Shown here piece by piece: positions 15,732 to 24,227 of a stretch of 64,000 nucleotides of DNA. Both the position numbers and the translations under genes were made by a program. Every line of letters starts with the position of its first letter. Positions within the stretch are counted from its first letter, which is position 1. Under the pieces are notes generated by a model. The model was not told the DNA's origin, did no database searches, and saw nothing but the letters and a program-made list of their open reading frames with translations. Location: positions 1-64,000 of the forward strand of contig CAZALE010000010.1 of NCBI GenBank assembly GCA_964486055.1, given 5' to 3'. Origin of the DNA: J014 sp964486055 (GTDB taxonomy: Bacteria; Acidobacteriota; Blastocatellia; Pyrinomonadales; Pyrinomonadaceae).

Positions 15732-18041
15732 TTAGACGAAGGCGAAATCGAATTGCTCCTGATGAATGGAGGCATCTGAGACTAGGTCCACGGGACCTAA
15801 GTAGTCTTCAATTTCATTTAGTACCTCTCTCTCTTCACCGCGGAGGGCCTTGGCGACCTCTGGATGGACTCGAAGGGTTACCTGCTTTACATCATCGAGA
15901 TGTTTTGCCAGTCGTCTAGCTTCTTCCAAAATGTTATAGCATACGGTTTGAGCTGATTTTATCCATCCTGAGCCGTGGCAATAAGGGCAAGGCGAGCATA
16001 GCGTTCTTTCGAGCGATTGCTTGACTCGTTTCCTGGTCATTATCACCAACCCTAAATCATTAAATGAAACGATCTTCGTGGGAGACTTGTCACGCGAAAG
16101 ATGCTCTTGTAATGCTTGCAGAACTTTCTGGCGATTTCGGCGATCTTCCATGTCGATAAGGTCTAGAATAATTATCCCGCCTAAATCACGCAGCCTAATC
16201 TGTCGAGCTATTTCCTCTACAGCTTCCAGGTTAGTCCTAAAAATCGTATCTTCTAACCTTACATTGCCTTTACCGATGAATTTTCCAGTGTTAACATCTA
16301 TAGCGACGAGGGCCTCGGTTTGATTTATAACGAGATATCCGCCAGATTTGAGCCAAACCCTCGGCTTCAAGGCTTTTTCAATCTCACTTTCAACACCATA
16401 AGCCTCGAAAATTGGCTCATCTCTTGTGTACAGTTTGACTCTATCGACTAACTTTGGGTTTATACGGTTGACAAACTCAACGATTCGTAAGTACTCTTCC
16501 TCATTATCAACTCTAATTGCAGTGAACTCCTCAGATAAATAGTCTCTGAGAATTCTCTGAACCATGTCTAGATCCTGATGAACGAGCGCCGGAGCCTTTA
16601 CTTTTTCCGCCTGTCTTTTGATGTCACGCCACGTTCTTATAAGATATCGCGCATCTTCCCTTAGTTTCTCTTCAGATGCTCCTATTCCAGCTGTTCTTAT
16701 TATGAATCCACCAGATGGCACGTCTTCCTCTTTCATTATCTTTGCAATTATGTTACGAAGCCTCGCTCTCTCGGCGCTTGATTCTATTTTCCTGGAAACA
16801 CCGATATGTTCTATGGTTGGCATATAAACTAAATATCTACCGGGAAGAGCGATGTGTGAAGTAATTCTAGCTCCTTTTCTAGCTATTGGCTCTTTTGCTA
16901 TCTGGACCAATATTTCTTGTCCCTCGCGAAGCAGATCAGTTATAGTGGGTTGCTCATGCTTAGCTTTTAGGCTTCCATTGGCTTCCACAAATTCGCTACT
17001 CGCTTGAGGTTCTTTTTCTTCTTTTTCTTCGATTTCTGAGTGATTTATTGGACGACGATTCTGTTGGCGCATTCTACCGCGATTGCCACCTCGTCGCCTA
17101 CCACCGCGCCTTAGACTCATCTCTGCTACACTTTCCTTAAATTCAACCTCTGCATCATCTAACTTTTTCTTCTTCGATCCTTTTCTTTTTTTCGTCTCTG
17201 ATCGTTCGGCTGAACCCTCATTCTTTTGCTTTTTGCGCTTACTTTCGGTTGTGGTTTGCGTGCTTTCAGACTTTTTCCTAGATTTCTTGGGTTTTTCAGA
17301 CTTTTCTTTTTCCTCTGGCTTGATTACAACCTCATCCTCATCGGCTATTCTCTCAAGCGTGATTTCGTCAGGCTTAGACTCTTCTAAGATGGAGCCAACC
17401 TCAGCTATGGCTGTGCTGTCCATGTCAAACTCTATGCTTCTTGCCTCATCGGTTATTGCCTCCTGGATATATGCATCTTTGAACATCTCACCCGCCATTT
17501 CATCTTCTTCCTCTTCGTCAATTACGCGCTCGAATTTGAGTGGCTCTGCTATAGCATCTTGTAGCTCGGCAGAGGCATTGATTCCCTCCACCCTCTGTTC
17601 CTCAGATTTCCTCTTGCGTTTTTTAGATTTCTTCTCTTCAACCTCATCTGAGTCCCTCTCGAAAATTGGCTCCACAAGTTCTTGAATCTCTTCTATATGC
17701 TGCTCTCGCTCCAGCTTAACTTTGTGTAACTCTTCAGCTGCTTCTCTTTCTGCGTCCTCTGCAGACGTTTTCTTTGATTTTTCAAGCATTATGCGCTCTA
17801 GTTCTTCCTCTTCATCAAAGAAATCAGAAACATAAAGAAAGGCATTTCTTTCTAATCCAATTTCAACAAAAGCTGATTGCATCCCCGGAAGAACGCGACT
17901 GACACGACCTTTGTATATGCTTCCAACTAAGCCAGTATTTTCAGTTCCGCGTTCTATATAAAACTCGACGACCTCGCCATCCTCAATGATGGCTATTTTC
18001 TTCTCACGTCCGTTGACGCTTATTATCATCTCTTTAGACAT
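15732..18041 (-). CDS. rng: Ribonuclease E/G family endoribonuclease with a large charged insertion
   Basis: 769 residues from ATG 18041, which has GGGGAAAG upstream; a TTG at 18056 is also in frame. The N-terminal S1 domain (GSIYKGRVSRVLPGMQSAF) is interrupted near residue 75 by about 290 residues rich in E, K, S and R (including KKRKRKSEEQ and RRGGRRRGGNRGR), then resumes at EGQEILVQIAKEPI. RNase H-like, DNase I-like (AIDVNTGKFIG, ILDLIDMED) and Zn-link (CSPCPYCHGSG) regions follow. E. coli RNase G is about 490 residues, so the insert explains the length. The basic, RGG-like part may bind RNA or be a degradosome scaffold. There is no C-terminal scaffold. Could equally be called rne. Confidence 0.9.
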   Translation of the reverse strand: MSKEMIISVNGREKKIAIIEDGEVVEFYIERGTENTGLVGSIYKGRVSRVLPGMQSAFVEIGLERNAFLYVSDFFDEEEELERIMLEKSKKTSAEDAEREAAEELHKVKLEREQHIEEIQELVEPIFERDSDEVEEKKSKKRKRKSEEQRVEGINASAELQDAIAEPLKFERVIDEEEEDEMAGEMFKDAYIQEAITDEARSIEFDMDSTAIAEVGSILEESKPDEITLERIADEDEVVIKPEEKEKSEKPKKSRKKSESTQTTTESKRKKQKNEGSAERSETKKRKGSKKKKLDDAEVEFKESVAEMSLRRGGRRRGGNRGRMRQQNRRPINHSEIEEKEEKEPQASSEFVEANGSLKAKHEQPTITDLLREGQEILVQIAKEPIARKGARITSHIALPGRYLVYMPTIEHIGVSRKIESSAERARLRNIIAKIMKEEDVPSGGFIIRTAGIGASEEKLREDARYLIRTWRDIKRQAEKVKAPALVHQDLDMVQRILRDYLSEEFTAIRVDNEEEYLRIVEFVNRINPKLVDRVKLYTRDEPIFEAYGVESEIEKALKPRVWLKSGGYLVINQTEALVAIDVNTGKFIGKGNVRLEDTIFRTNLEAVEEIARQIRLRDLGGIIILDLIDMEDRRNRQKVLQALQEHLSRDKSPTKIVSFNDLGLVIMTRKRVKQSLERTLCSPCPYCHGSGWIKSAQTVCYNILEEARRLAKHLDDVKQVTLRVHPEVAKALRGEEREVLNEIEDYLGPVDLVSDASIHQEQFDFAFV

Positions 18042-18107
18042 ATTTTCTTTCCCCAACTTTAAAGTTTATTTTTGAGAAGAGCCGGGATAGATGAGGATTG
18101 AAGCTAG

Positions 18108-18132
18108 AATATCCTCAGCAGGGATATTTTTT
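18108..18132 (+). terminator. Terminator-like hairpin upstream of rng
   Basis: AATATCC, loop TCAGCAG, GGATATT, then TTTT (plus-strand reading). No plus-strand gene precedes it; on the minus strand it would lie in the rng leader. Confidence 0.35.
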
Positions 18133-18500
18133 CTGCGGAGACATTAATGAGAAATTTTTTGAAATCTCAAGACTATAAATTCGCTGAAAGTTTGGTAGAA
18201 ACTTTATACGACGCAAGAATCTTTTCACTCTAAACTTCAATCCTTCAATTAGAAATTTCCAAATCTTCAAACCGACTCTTCAGATTAAAGAAATCGCATT
18301 AAAATACGACGCTTGTTTTAATAAATTCCGGCAACAGTAGCAGCTTAATGAACTGTTAGATATTTATTTTTCAAATTTTGATTCAATAATAATGCAACTC
18401 GAGGTTTTTCTTATTTCAAATTTCAAAATATCATTTTTTAGTTGCTGTTGCAATTAAAGCTAACGATCGGGCATCGAATGCTGAGCTATGCAAATTACTA

Positions 18501-18530
18501 TTGGCGAAAAAAGTATGGAGGATGTATATT
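18501..18530 (+). promoter_or_regulatory. Probable promoter of the hutG-like operon
   Basis: TTGGCG (18501-18506), 18-bp spacer, TATATT (18525-18530) preceded by TG. Expected start near 18537, about 80 bases before the ATG. Confidence 0.5.
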
Positions 18531-18616
18531 TAATAAAGCTACGAACTTTTGCTATCATTCTGCAAATGGTCAATCCTAAGAACTTACAAGGGGAACAGCA
18601 GGAGTGTTTTTAAGAA

Positions 18617-19573
18617 ATGAATGCTGAATTGCTAAATCTTCTTGAGCCTGTAAACAACAATCTTTTTTATCGCCGCAATGATCCAAATGACATAAGGCTT
18701 GGAGAGTTAATACCGACGGTAAGATATGAGCAAGCAGATATTGTGATATTAGGTTGCCCACAAGATGAGGGAGTTAAGAGAAATCAGGGCAGAGTAGGAG
18801 CAAAGCTAGCGCCAGATGAAATAAGGCGCGAATTTTATAAGTTTACTCCCTTTGGCATAAGGGTGAAGATTTTCGATGCAGGAAATATCCGATGTGATGG
18901 TAGTTTGGAAGACATTCACGAAAGACATAAGCAGTTAGTAGCAAGTTTTCTACGCGATGGCAAGAAATTGATCGTCCTAGGCGGGGGAAATGATATTTCG
19001 TACCCAGACGGCGCAGCTATCGCAGAGGTTTTCGGCAGTGATCACTGGATCGCAGTAAATGTAGATGCTCATTTCGACGTGCGTGCAGATGTTCCAAGAA
19101 ATAGTGGCACTCCATATCGTCAATTACTCGAGGAGAAGTTATTAAGACCATCTCATTTCTATGAAGTTGGTTATCAAAGTCAGCTAGCTTCTCCGATATA
19201 TTACCGATACCTTCAAGAATTGGGTGTAAACCTCGTAAGCCTCGAACAGCTTAAATCTCATGAAACTACGGATTATGAGTTAAGAGAGAGGCTACGCAGT
19301 AGATTCATACAACAAAGCGACTCACTCAGTGTATTTTTCGGTTTTGATCTCGATGCTGTCAGGATGTCGGATGCGCCAGGTGTCTCGGCTCCAAATCCGA
19401 CGGGGCTGCGTGCAGGTGAGCTAATTAACCTCGTCAAATTTGCAGCGAGCCTTGCAAATACACGTATCATAGAGTTCACAGAAGTAAATCCAATTTTTGA
19501 TATCGATAATAGAACATCTAAACTTGTTGCAGTAGCTATACATCGGTTCTGCTCGAATATAAAGCAAGATTAA
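18617..19573 (+). CDS. Arginase/agmatinase/formimidoylglutamase family hydrolase
   Basis: 318 residues, ureohydrolase fold. It resembles formimidoylglutamase, which releases formamide and glutamate in histidine breakdown. Metal-binding motifs: VDAHFD (D, H, D) and FGFDLDAV (D, D) are intact, but the usual His of GG(D/G)H is Asn125 (GGGNDISY), so one manganese ligand is altered. SAPNPTGL matches the family C-terminal region. The next gene, a glutamate/dicarboxylate symporter 19 bases downstream, fits amino-acid use. Other hut genes are not in the window, so the substrate is uncertain. Confidence 0.8.
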   Translation: MNAELLNLLEPVNNNLFYRRNDPNDIRLGELIPTVRYEQADIVILGCPQDEGVKRNQGRVGAKLAPDEIRREFYKFTPFGIRVKIFDAGNIRCDGSLEDIHERHKQLVASFLRDGKKLIVLGGGNDISYPDGAAIAEVFGSDHWIAVNVDAHFDVRADVPRNSGTPYRQLLEEKLLRPSHFYEVGYQSQLASPIYYRYLQELGVNLVSLEQLKSHETTDYELRERLRSRFIQQSDSLSVFFGFDLDAVRMSDAPGVSAPNPTGLRAGELINLVKFAASLANTRIIEFTEVNPIFDIDNRTSKLVAVAIHRFCSNIKQD

Positions 19574-19592
19574 TTTACTGAATAGGAGTTTT

Positions 19593-20987
19593 ATGCAAAA
19601 TTTACCAGCTGATGATTACGAAAGAAACCTAACAACAGACTTGGACGATAAAACCCCGGATAAACCAAAAGGGATCCCGCTCCACACAAGAATCTTGATA
19701 GGCCTATTTATCGGAGTTCTAACCGGCTTGCTCGTTAATCGAACTTTTGGAGGCAATGACCCGAAAGTTTTGTGGGCGATAGAGAATATAACTCGTCCTA
19801 TAGGCCAGCTTTTCTTAAACATGCTCCTAATGATAGTCGTACCGCTCGTTTTTTCTTCCCTCGTAGTTGGCGTAGCGGGTATCGGAGATATACGTAAGCT
19901 TGGAAGGATCGGAATAAAATCTTTTGTCTATACTTTGGTATTATCGGCTATTTCTGTTGGCATTGGATTATCACTAGCTAATCTGATCCAACCTGGCAAA
20001 AAACTAAGCAATGAAACAGCAATTCAGCTAAAAGAGAAATTCTCTACAAAGGCAAAGGAGACCGTAGAAACAACTATAAAAACTAAAGAGGCGGAAAAGC
20101 AAGATTCAGCCTTGATGTCAGTGGTGAAAACAATTGTTCCAAGCAATATTTTTAATTCGATCTCCTCGAGCAATCCTCAAATGCTGCATGTAATGTTTTA
20201 TGCATTGATAGTAGGAATAGCCATCACATTACTTTCTTCGACTACTACTGCACCTTTTGTAAGCCTGATGGACTCGGTGTTTTCAATTACATCGAAAATA
20301 GTAGATTTGATAATGAAGTTTGCTCCGATAGCCGTCGCATGTCTGATCTTCAATAACATTGCACAATTTGGCTTTGAGCTATTACAATCATTAGCCTGGT
20401 TCGTTTTTACAGTGCTGCTCGGTCTGAGCTTACACTTTTTTGGTGTTTATTCTCTATCTGTTGCCTTACTGTCAAAAATCAATCCGATCGAGTTTTTCAA
20501 GCGTCTGCGCACGGTCATCATCACTGCTTTTTCTACTTCATCTTCAAATGCCACATTACCCACAGCGCTGCGCATCTCTCATGAAAACCTAGGTGTGCCA
20601 AAAGAAATAAATAGCTTCGTTTTAACAGTAGGTGCGACAGCAAATCAGAATGGTACGGCTCTATACGAGGGCGTCACCGTGCTATTTCTCGCTCAATTGG
20701 CGGGAGTAGAACTCACCCTTGCCCAGCAATTAATGGTAGTTTATTTGGCGATCTTAGGCGGAATAGGAACCGCAGGAGTTCCGTCAGGTTCAATACCGTT
20801 CATCGTGGCAATATTGGTCATGATAGACGTAGATCCAGCTCTAATTGCGATCATTTTAGGAGTTGATCGTATATTGGACATGTGCAGAACTACTTTGAAC
20901 GTCATAGGCGACATTACAGCGGCAACTTATGTTGCTCGTAGTGAAGGTTTTGAGCTCTTAAAAACTAGTGAGATTGAGGCTCTGTAA
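19593..20987 (+). CDS. Dicarboxylate/amino acid:cation symporter (DAACS, GltP/DctA-like)
   Basis: 464 residues, about eight transmembrane helices plus two re-entrant hairpins. Hairpin 1 is serine-rich (FSTSSSNATLPTAL); the NMDGT-equivalent motif is NQNGTA; hairpin 2 is GIGTAGVPSGS; TM8 has DRILDMCRTTLNVIGD, whose Asp, Arg and Asn line the substrate site. A hydrophilic insert (about 130-175) separates TM3 and TM4. RBS AGGAG is 4 bases from the ATG. It probably imports glutamate, aspartate or C4-dicarboxylates with Na+ or H+. Co-oriented with the ureohydrolase gene and rhomboid. Confidence 0.9.
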   Translation: MQNLPADDYERNLTTDLDDKTPDKPKGIPLHTRILIGLFIGVLTGLLVNRTFGGNDPKVLWAIENITRPIGQLFLNMLLMIVVPLVFSSLVVGVAGIGDIRKLGRIGIKSFVYTLVLSAISVGIGLSLANLIQPGKKLSNETAIQLKEKFSTKAKETVETTIKTKEAEKQDSALMSVVKTIVPSNIFNSISSSNPQMLHVMFYALIVGIAITLLSSTTTAPFVSLMDSVFSITSKIVDLIMKFAPIAVACLIFNNIAQFGFELLQSLAWFVFTVLLGLSLHFFGVYSLSVALLSKINPIEFFKRLRTVIITAFSTSSSNATLPTALRISHENLGVPKEINSFVLTVGATANQNGTALYEGVTVLFLAQLAGVELTLAQQLMVVYLAILGGIGTAGVPSGSIPFIVAILVMIDVDPALIAIILGVDRILDMCRTTLNVIGDITAATYVARSEGFELLKTSEIEAL

Positions 20988-21011
20988 AATTAAACAGATA
21001 AGGATAGTATT

Positions 21012-21743
21012 ATGTTTCCAATAGCTGATGATGACTCTGATATAGTAATTACACCTTACGTAAATTACCTATTCATCACCCTGAATGTTATTGTTTTTGT
21101 GTTCATACAAAGATTCGGAACGAATGAAGCTTTTAATTATGCATTTTCCCTTGTGCCACGTGAAATCATTACTGCTACTGATATACAAGGTATCGTAGCG
21201 ATCAAATCCCAAGGTAGAACGATAGCTGAGATACATCACTATACAAGTCCATTACCGATCTATTTCAATTTCCTTACTTCCATGTTCATGCATGGTAATT
21301 TTATGCATTTATTTGGAAATATGCTGTTTTTATGGATATTTGGTGATAACATTGAAAATCGTATTGGTCACCTGAGATATCTTCTGTTTTATCTGGCCTG
21401 TGGTTTTCTCGCTGCCGTCGCGCAGATCGTTACTGATCCGAATTCTGTAATACCTATGCTTGGCGCATCGGGCGCAATCTCTGGAGTTTTAGGAGCCTAT
21501 ATGCTTCTTTTTCCAACCAATCGTGTTCAAGTGATAGTGATGAGATTCATGGTACAGACCGTTCCCGCCTATGTGGCTTTAGGTTTATGGATTGCTTTCC
21601 AGATAATATCTGGACTTCTTACACCTAAAGGAGCTGGCGGAGTAGCGTATGCCGCCCATATCGGCGGTTTCTTCGCAGGATTGTTATTAATCAAACTATT
21701 TGCTATCGGAGTTGAGCCGAGAGACATTAGATTTAGAAGATGA
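21012..21743 (+). CDS. Rhomboid-family intramembrane serine protease
   Basis: 243 residues, six or seven transmembrane helices. Catalytic serine in GASGAISGVLGAY and catalytic histidine in AAHIGGFFAG; HLFGNMLFLWIFGDNIE carries the conserved asparagine of the oxyanion site. Family members cleave transmembrane substrates within the bilayer. Expected to be active; the substrate is unknown. Last gene of the hutG-like/symporter/rhomboid run; its end overlaps the convergent MBL gene by 11 bases. Confidence 0.93.
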   Translation: MFPIADDDSDIVITPYVNYLFITLNVIVFVFIQRFGTNEAFNYAFSLVPREIITATDIQGIVAIKSQGRTIAEIHHYTSPLPIYFNFLTSMFMHGNFMHLFGNMLFLWIFGDNIENRIGHLRYLLFYLACGFLAAVAQIVTDPNSVIPMLGASGAISGVLGAYMLLFPTNRVQVIVMRFMVQTVPAYVALGLWIAFQIISGLLTPKGAGGVAYAAHIGGFFAGLLLIKLFAIGVEPRDIRFRR

Positions 21744-22548
21744 TCCATTCTGTTGGCTCTTTCGGATGTGAAACTGTCACCCTTGTATCGCATCTGAAAA
21801 GAGGAGATCTACTAGCAAGAGCGTTTTGAGCAGTCAGTAAAGCTAAGTTAGGTTCATTGGTCTTCTGCGAAAGGTGTGCTAACACTATTTCCCTGGCGCA
21901 GCCGTCAAAATCATTCAACAGCCATTGGCTCAAATCCTCATTTGATAGATGTCCAGTTCTTGATGCAATTCTCTGTTTTAGCTCCCAACTGTAGAATGGG
22001 CATGCCATCAACATATCGCGATTATGATTTGATTCAATGATGATTCCATCGCAGCTTCTTAAGCGATCCTTTATTAGCGTAGTTATATACCCAAAGTCCA
22101 TTAAACATGCAATTTTGACACCACGTGCCTCTGCTGTAAGACCGAAGTTGTCCACTGCATCATGCGGTACAGAAAAAGGATTGAAATCTATTGTACCGAT
22201 GCGAAAATGACTGCTCGATGATATTTTAACAACCCTGCCCCTTAAAGCCTCTACGCGTTTGTAACGCTCTTTCTCATTAGCCTGCCTGAGATAAGCCTCA
22301 AGCGTTTGCTCAGATATAAACACTGGACAACTTATATATTGCAATAAAACTCTCAAGCCTCCAATATGATCTGCGTGCTCGTGGGTTATTACAACTGCAT
22401 CAAGTTTTTCATAATTTATGCCTTTGAGAGTTAATCGCCTTAATATTTCCTTCGCGCTCAAACCAGCATCCACTAAAACATGAGTTTTTTCGTCAGAGAT
22501 TATGGTTGCGTTTCCGCTAGAACCACTTCCTAAAACAGTAAATTTCAT
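21733..22548 (-). CDS. Metallo-beta-lactamase fold hydrolase, WalJ/YycJ-like
   Basis: 271 residues. Begins MKFTVLGSGSSGNATII, typical of the YycJ/WalJ group, with metal motif THEHADHIGG, further ligands in FSVPHDAVDNFG and LMDFGY, and a late histidine in GHLSNEDLS. Family members are predicted two-metal phosphodiesterases or nucleases, with roles proposed in DNA repair or cell-wall coordination. No two-component walRK genes are adjacent. Expressed alone on the minus strand. Confidence 0.88.
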   Translation of the reverse strand: MKFTVLGSGSSGNATIISDEKTHVLVDAGLSAKEILRRLTLKGINYEKLDAVVITHEHADHIGGLRVLLQYISCPVFISEQTLEAYLRQANEKERYKRVEALRGRVVKISSSSHFRIGTIDFNPFSVPHDAVDNFGLTAEARGVKIACLMDFGYITTLIKDRLRSCDGIIIESNHNRDMLMACPFYSWELKQRIASRTGHLSNEDLSQWLLNDFDGCAREIVLAHLSQKTNEPNLALLTAQNALASRSPLFRCDTRVTVSHPKEPTEWIIF

Positions 22549-22617
22549 CGGTCCACAAACTCTTTTCAGAATAACATGACTACAGAATCATTGAGAATTC
22601 ATCATGGAAAAATCTAA

Positions 22618-22646
22618 TTGTTTCCTTTAAAAAAATGGGATAAAAT
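22618..22646 (+). promoter_or_regulatory. Promoter of the TPR protein gene
   Basis: TTGTTT (22618-22623), 17-bp spacer, TAAAAT (22641-22646); start expected near 22653, giving a leader of about 55 bases that contains GAAGGGAG before the ATG. Confidence 0.55.
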
Positions 22647-22706
22647 TTCGTTCTAACAACTCAAAGAGGATCTGATGCGTCATAAATTTTCGAAGGGAGA
22701 AAAACC

Positions 22707-24011
22707 ATGAAAATAAGGATTTTAGTTAGTTTTTGTATTTTAACGATCGCCAGTGTGGTGATTTTTGCCCAGACTTTTCCAGTTAGAGGAAGAGTGATGT
22801 TGAAAAAAGCTGACGGCACAACAGTGCCTGTAGCTGATGCCTTAGTGGAACCCTATAGGACTGATATCTCAAAGGGTAAATTACCTTCAGCCAAGACAGA
22901 TAAAAAAGGTTACTTCAGCTTTGCCGGCTTGCCACTTGGGCAAACCTTCGCTCTAGTCGTTAGTGCGCCAGGAATAAAACCTGAAATTTATCCTAACGTC
23001 AAAGCGGGCATGGAAGATATCACAATAACGGTCTTTGAGGGTGACGGCAAAAGACTTACAGAGGAAGAAGTTAGACAATCATTGCAGAGGGCTCTGCCTC
23101 CGACACCGACACAACCAGGTTTAACGGAGGAACAGAAAAAGCAATTAGCTGAGGAAGAGAAAAAAAGACAGGAAATAGAGGCTAAAAATAAGAAGATTGA
23201 AGAAACTAATGCAATAATACGAAAAGCTTTGCAAGAAGGAATTGACGCTCTAAACGCTAAAAATTATGACTTGGCAATAGCGAAATTTGATGAAGGCATA
23301 AATGCTGACCCAGAATACGCCGGATCCGCCCCAGTCCTGCTCAACAATAAAGCTGTTGCACTAAACAATAGAGCAATCGCAAAGTATAATTCAATCAGTA
23401 AAGAAAGGAATCAAGCTATAAGAGCTGAAGCTTTAGCGGCTGTAAAGACTGATTTGCTTAATTCCGCTGCATCTGCCGAAAAAGCATTTCAAATCCTCAG
23501 CAGTGCCACCGCTTCCAGCCCTGAGATCCAAAAAAATTATGATCGGCAAAAATATTTGGCGCTTTCTAATAGATTGGAAGCTTATAGCCTACTATTTATA
23601 ACAAAAAGTGACGATACGAAAGTAAATGAAGCTATCAAGGCCCTGGCCGATTACGAATTAGTAGAAGCCGATAAAACTCAGCTCAAAAAGGCAAGAATTA
23701 GATTAGCAGATGCGTTTAGACTTGCAGGTAATTCAGAGGCAGCTGTTCCCATTTACAGAAAAGTCTTAGAGGAATATCCAGATGATTTCGATACAATGGC
23801 CGGTCTGGGACTATGCTTGTTTAATCTGGGTGTCATAAATCAAAATAAAGCACAGATGCAAGAGGGGTTAGACATAATGCAAAAATTCGCCGACACAGCT
23901 CCAGATACTCATCCACTAAAGCAAGAAGTGAAAGCCGCCGTCGACTATCTGAAAAATGAAGAAAAGTTAACCCCACAAAAGGTCAGATCAACGACCAGAA
24001 AAAGAAGCTAA
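22707..24011 (+). CDS. Secreted carboxypeptidase-regulatory-like/TPR protein
   Basis: 434 residues: signal peptide (about 1-22, ending VIFAQ), a carboxypeptidase-regulatory-like beta domain (about 25-110, VRGRVMLKKADGTTVPVADA), a charged helical linker (EEQKKQLAEEEKKRQEIEAK), then tetratricopeptide-like helices up to about 415 and a basic tail. Likely a periplasmic or outer-membrane scaffold; no enzymatic motif. It lies just upstream of the pilus operon but has its own promoter and terminator, so a pilus link is only positional. Confidence 0.8.
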   Translation: MKIRILVSFCILTIASVVIFAQTFPVRGRVMLKKADGTTVPVADALVEPYRTDISKGKLPSAKTDKKGYFSFAGLPLGQTFALVVSAPGIKPEIYPNVKAGMEDITITVFEGDGKRLTEEEVRQSLQRALPPTPTQPGLTEEQKKQLAEEEKKRQEIEAKNKKIEETNAIIRKALQEGIDALNAKNYDLAIAKFDEGINADPEYAGSAPVLLNNKAVALNNRAIAKYNSISKERNQAIRAEALAAVKTDLLNSAASAEKAFQILSSATASSPEIQKNYDRQKYLALSNRLEAYSLLFITKSDDTKVNEAIKALADYELVEADKTQLKKARIRLADAFRLAGNSEAAVPIYRKVLEEYPDDFDTMAGLGLCLFNLGVINQNKAQMQEGLDIMQKFADTAPDTHPLKQEVKAAVDYLKNEEKLTPQKVRSTTRKRS

Positions 24012-24022
24012 AATCTCTCGCT

Positions 24023-24051
24023 AAAGAGCCATGAAAGATTCATGGCTCTTT
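24023..24051 (+). terminator. Intrinsic terminator after the TPR gene
   Basis: Perfect 13-bp stem AAAGAGCCATGAA/TTCATGGCTCTTT with loop AGA, 12 bases after the stop and followed by CATTTTG. Confidence 0.85.
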
Positions 24052-24103
24052 CATTTTGACCGATTCTTTGTTCTCCTAAAACATCATTTTGCGAAAAAAT
24101 TCC

Positions 24104-24133
24104 TTGACATTGGTCGGCACACACGTTTATTAT
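24104..24133 (+). promoter_or_regulatory. Promoter of the pilB operon
   Basis: TTGACA (24104-24109), 18-bp spacer, TATTAT (24128-24133). Expected start near 24140, directly at the palindrome 24141-24159. Confidence 0.65.
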
Positions 24134-24140
24134 GTATAAC

Positions 24141-24159
24141 AACGATGTTTGACATCGTT
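24141..24159. promoter_or_regulatory. Perfect palindrome at +1: candidate operator
   Basis: AACGATGT-TTG-ACATCGTT: 8-bp arms with a 3-bp centre, placed where the transcript should begin. This position suits a repressor that blocks promoter clearance. As RNA it could also be a 5'-terminal hairpin that stabilises the transcript. Confidence 0.55.
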
Positions 24160-24227
24160 AAAGTCTTTTCAAATAGACAGATCATTTAAAAAGAAATACC
24201 CCCTTTCTAAATTTAAGAGGAGAGAAC

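Larger units (their letters stand above)
18042..18616. other. Intergenic region between divergent rng and hutG-like genes
   Basis: 575 bp, AT-rich, no credible gene. It contains the hairpin at 18108-18132 and the promoter at 18501-18530. The remainder (about 18135-18500) shows nothing recognisable; it could be a long leader of rng on the minus strand, as RNase E genes often have. Confidence 0.5.

Noticed and set aside
17083..17685. 200-codon open frame opposite rng
   Set aside because: It is the complement of the E/K/R-rich insertion and has the Ser/Leu/Phe-rich composition expected of such a shadow.
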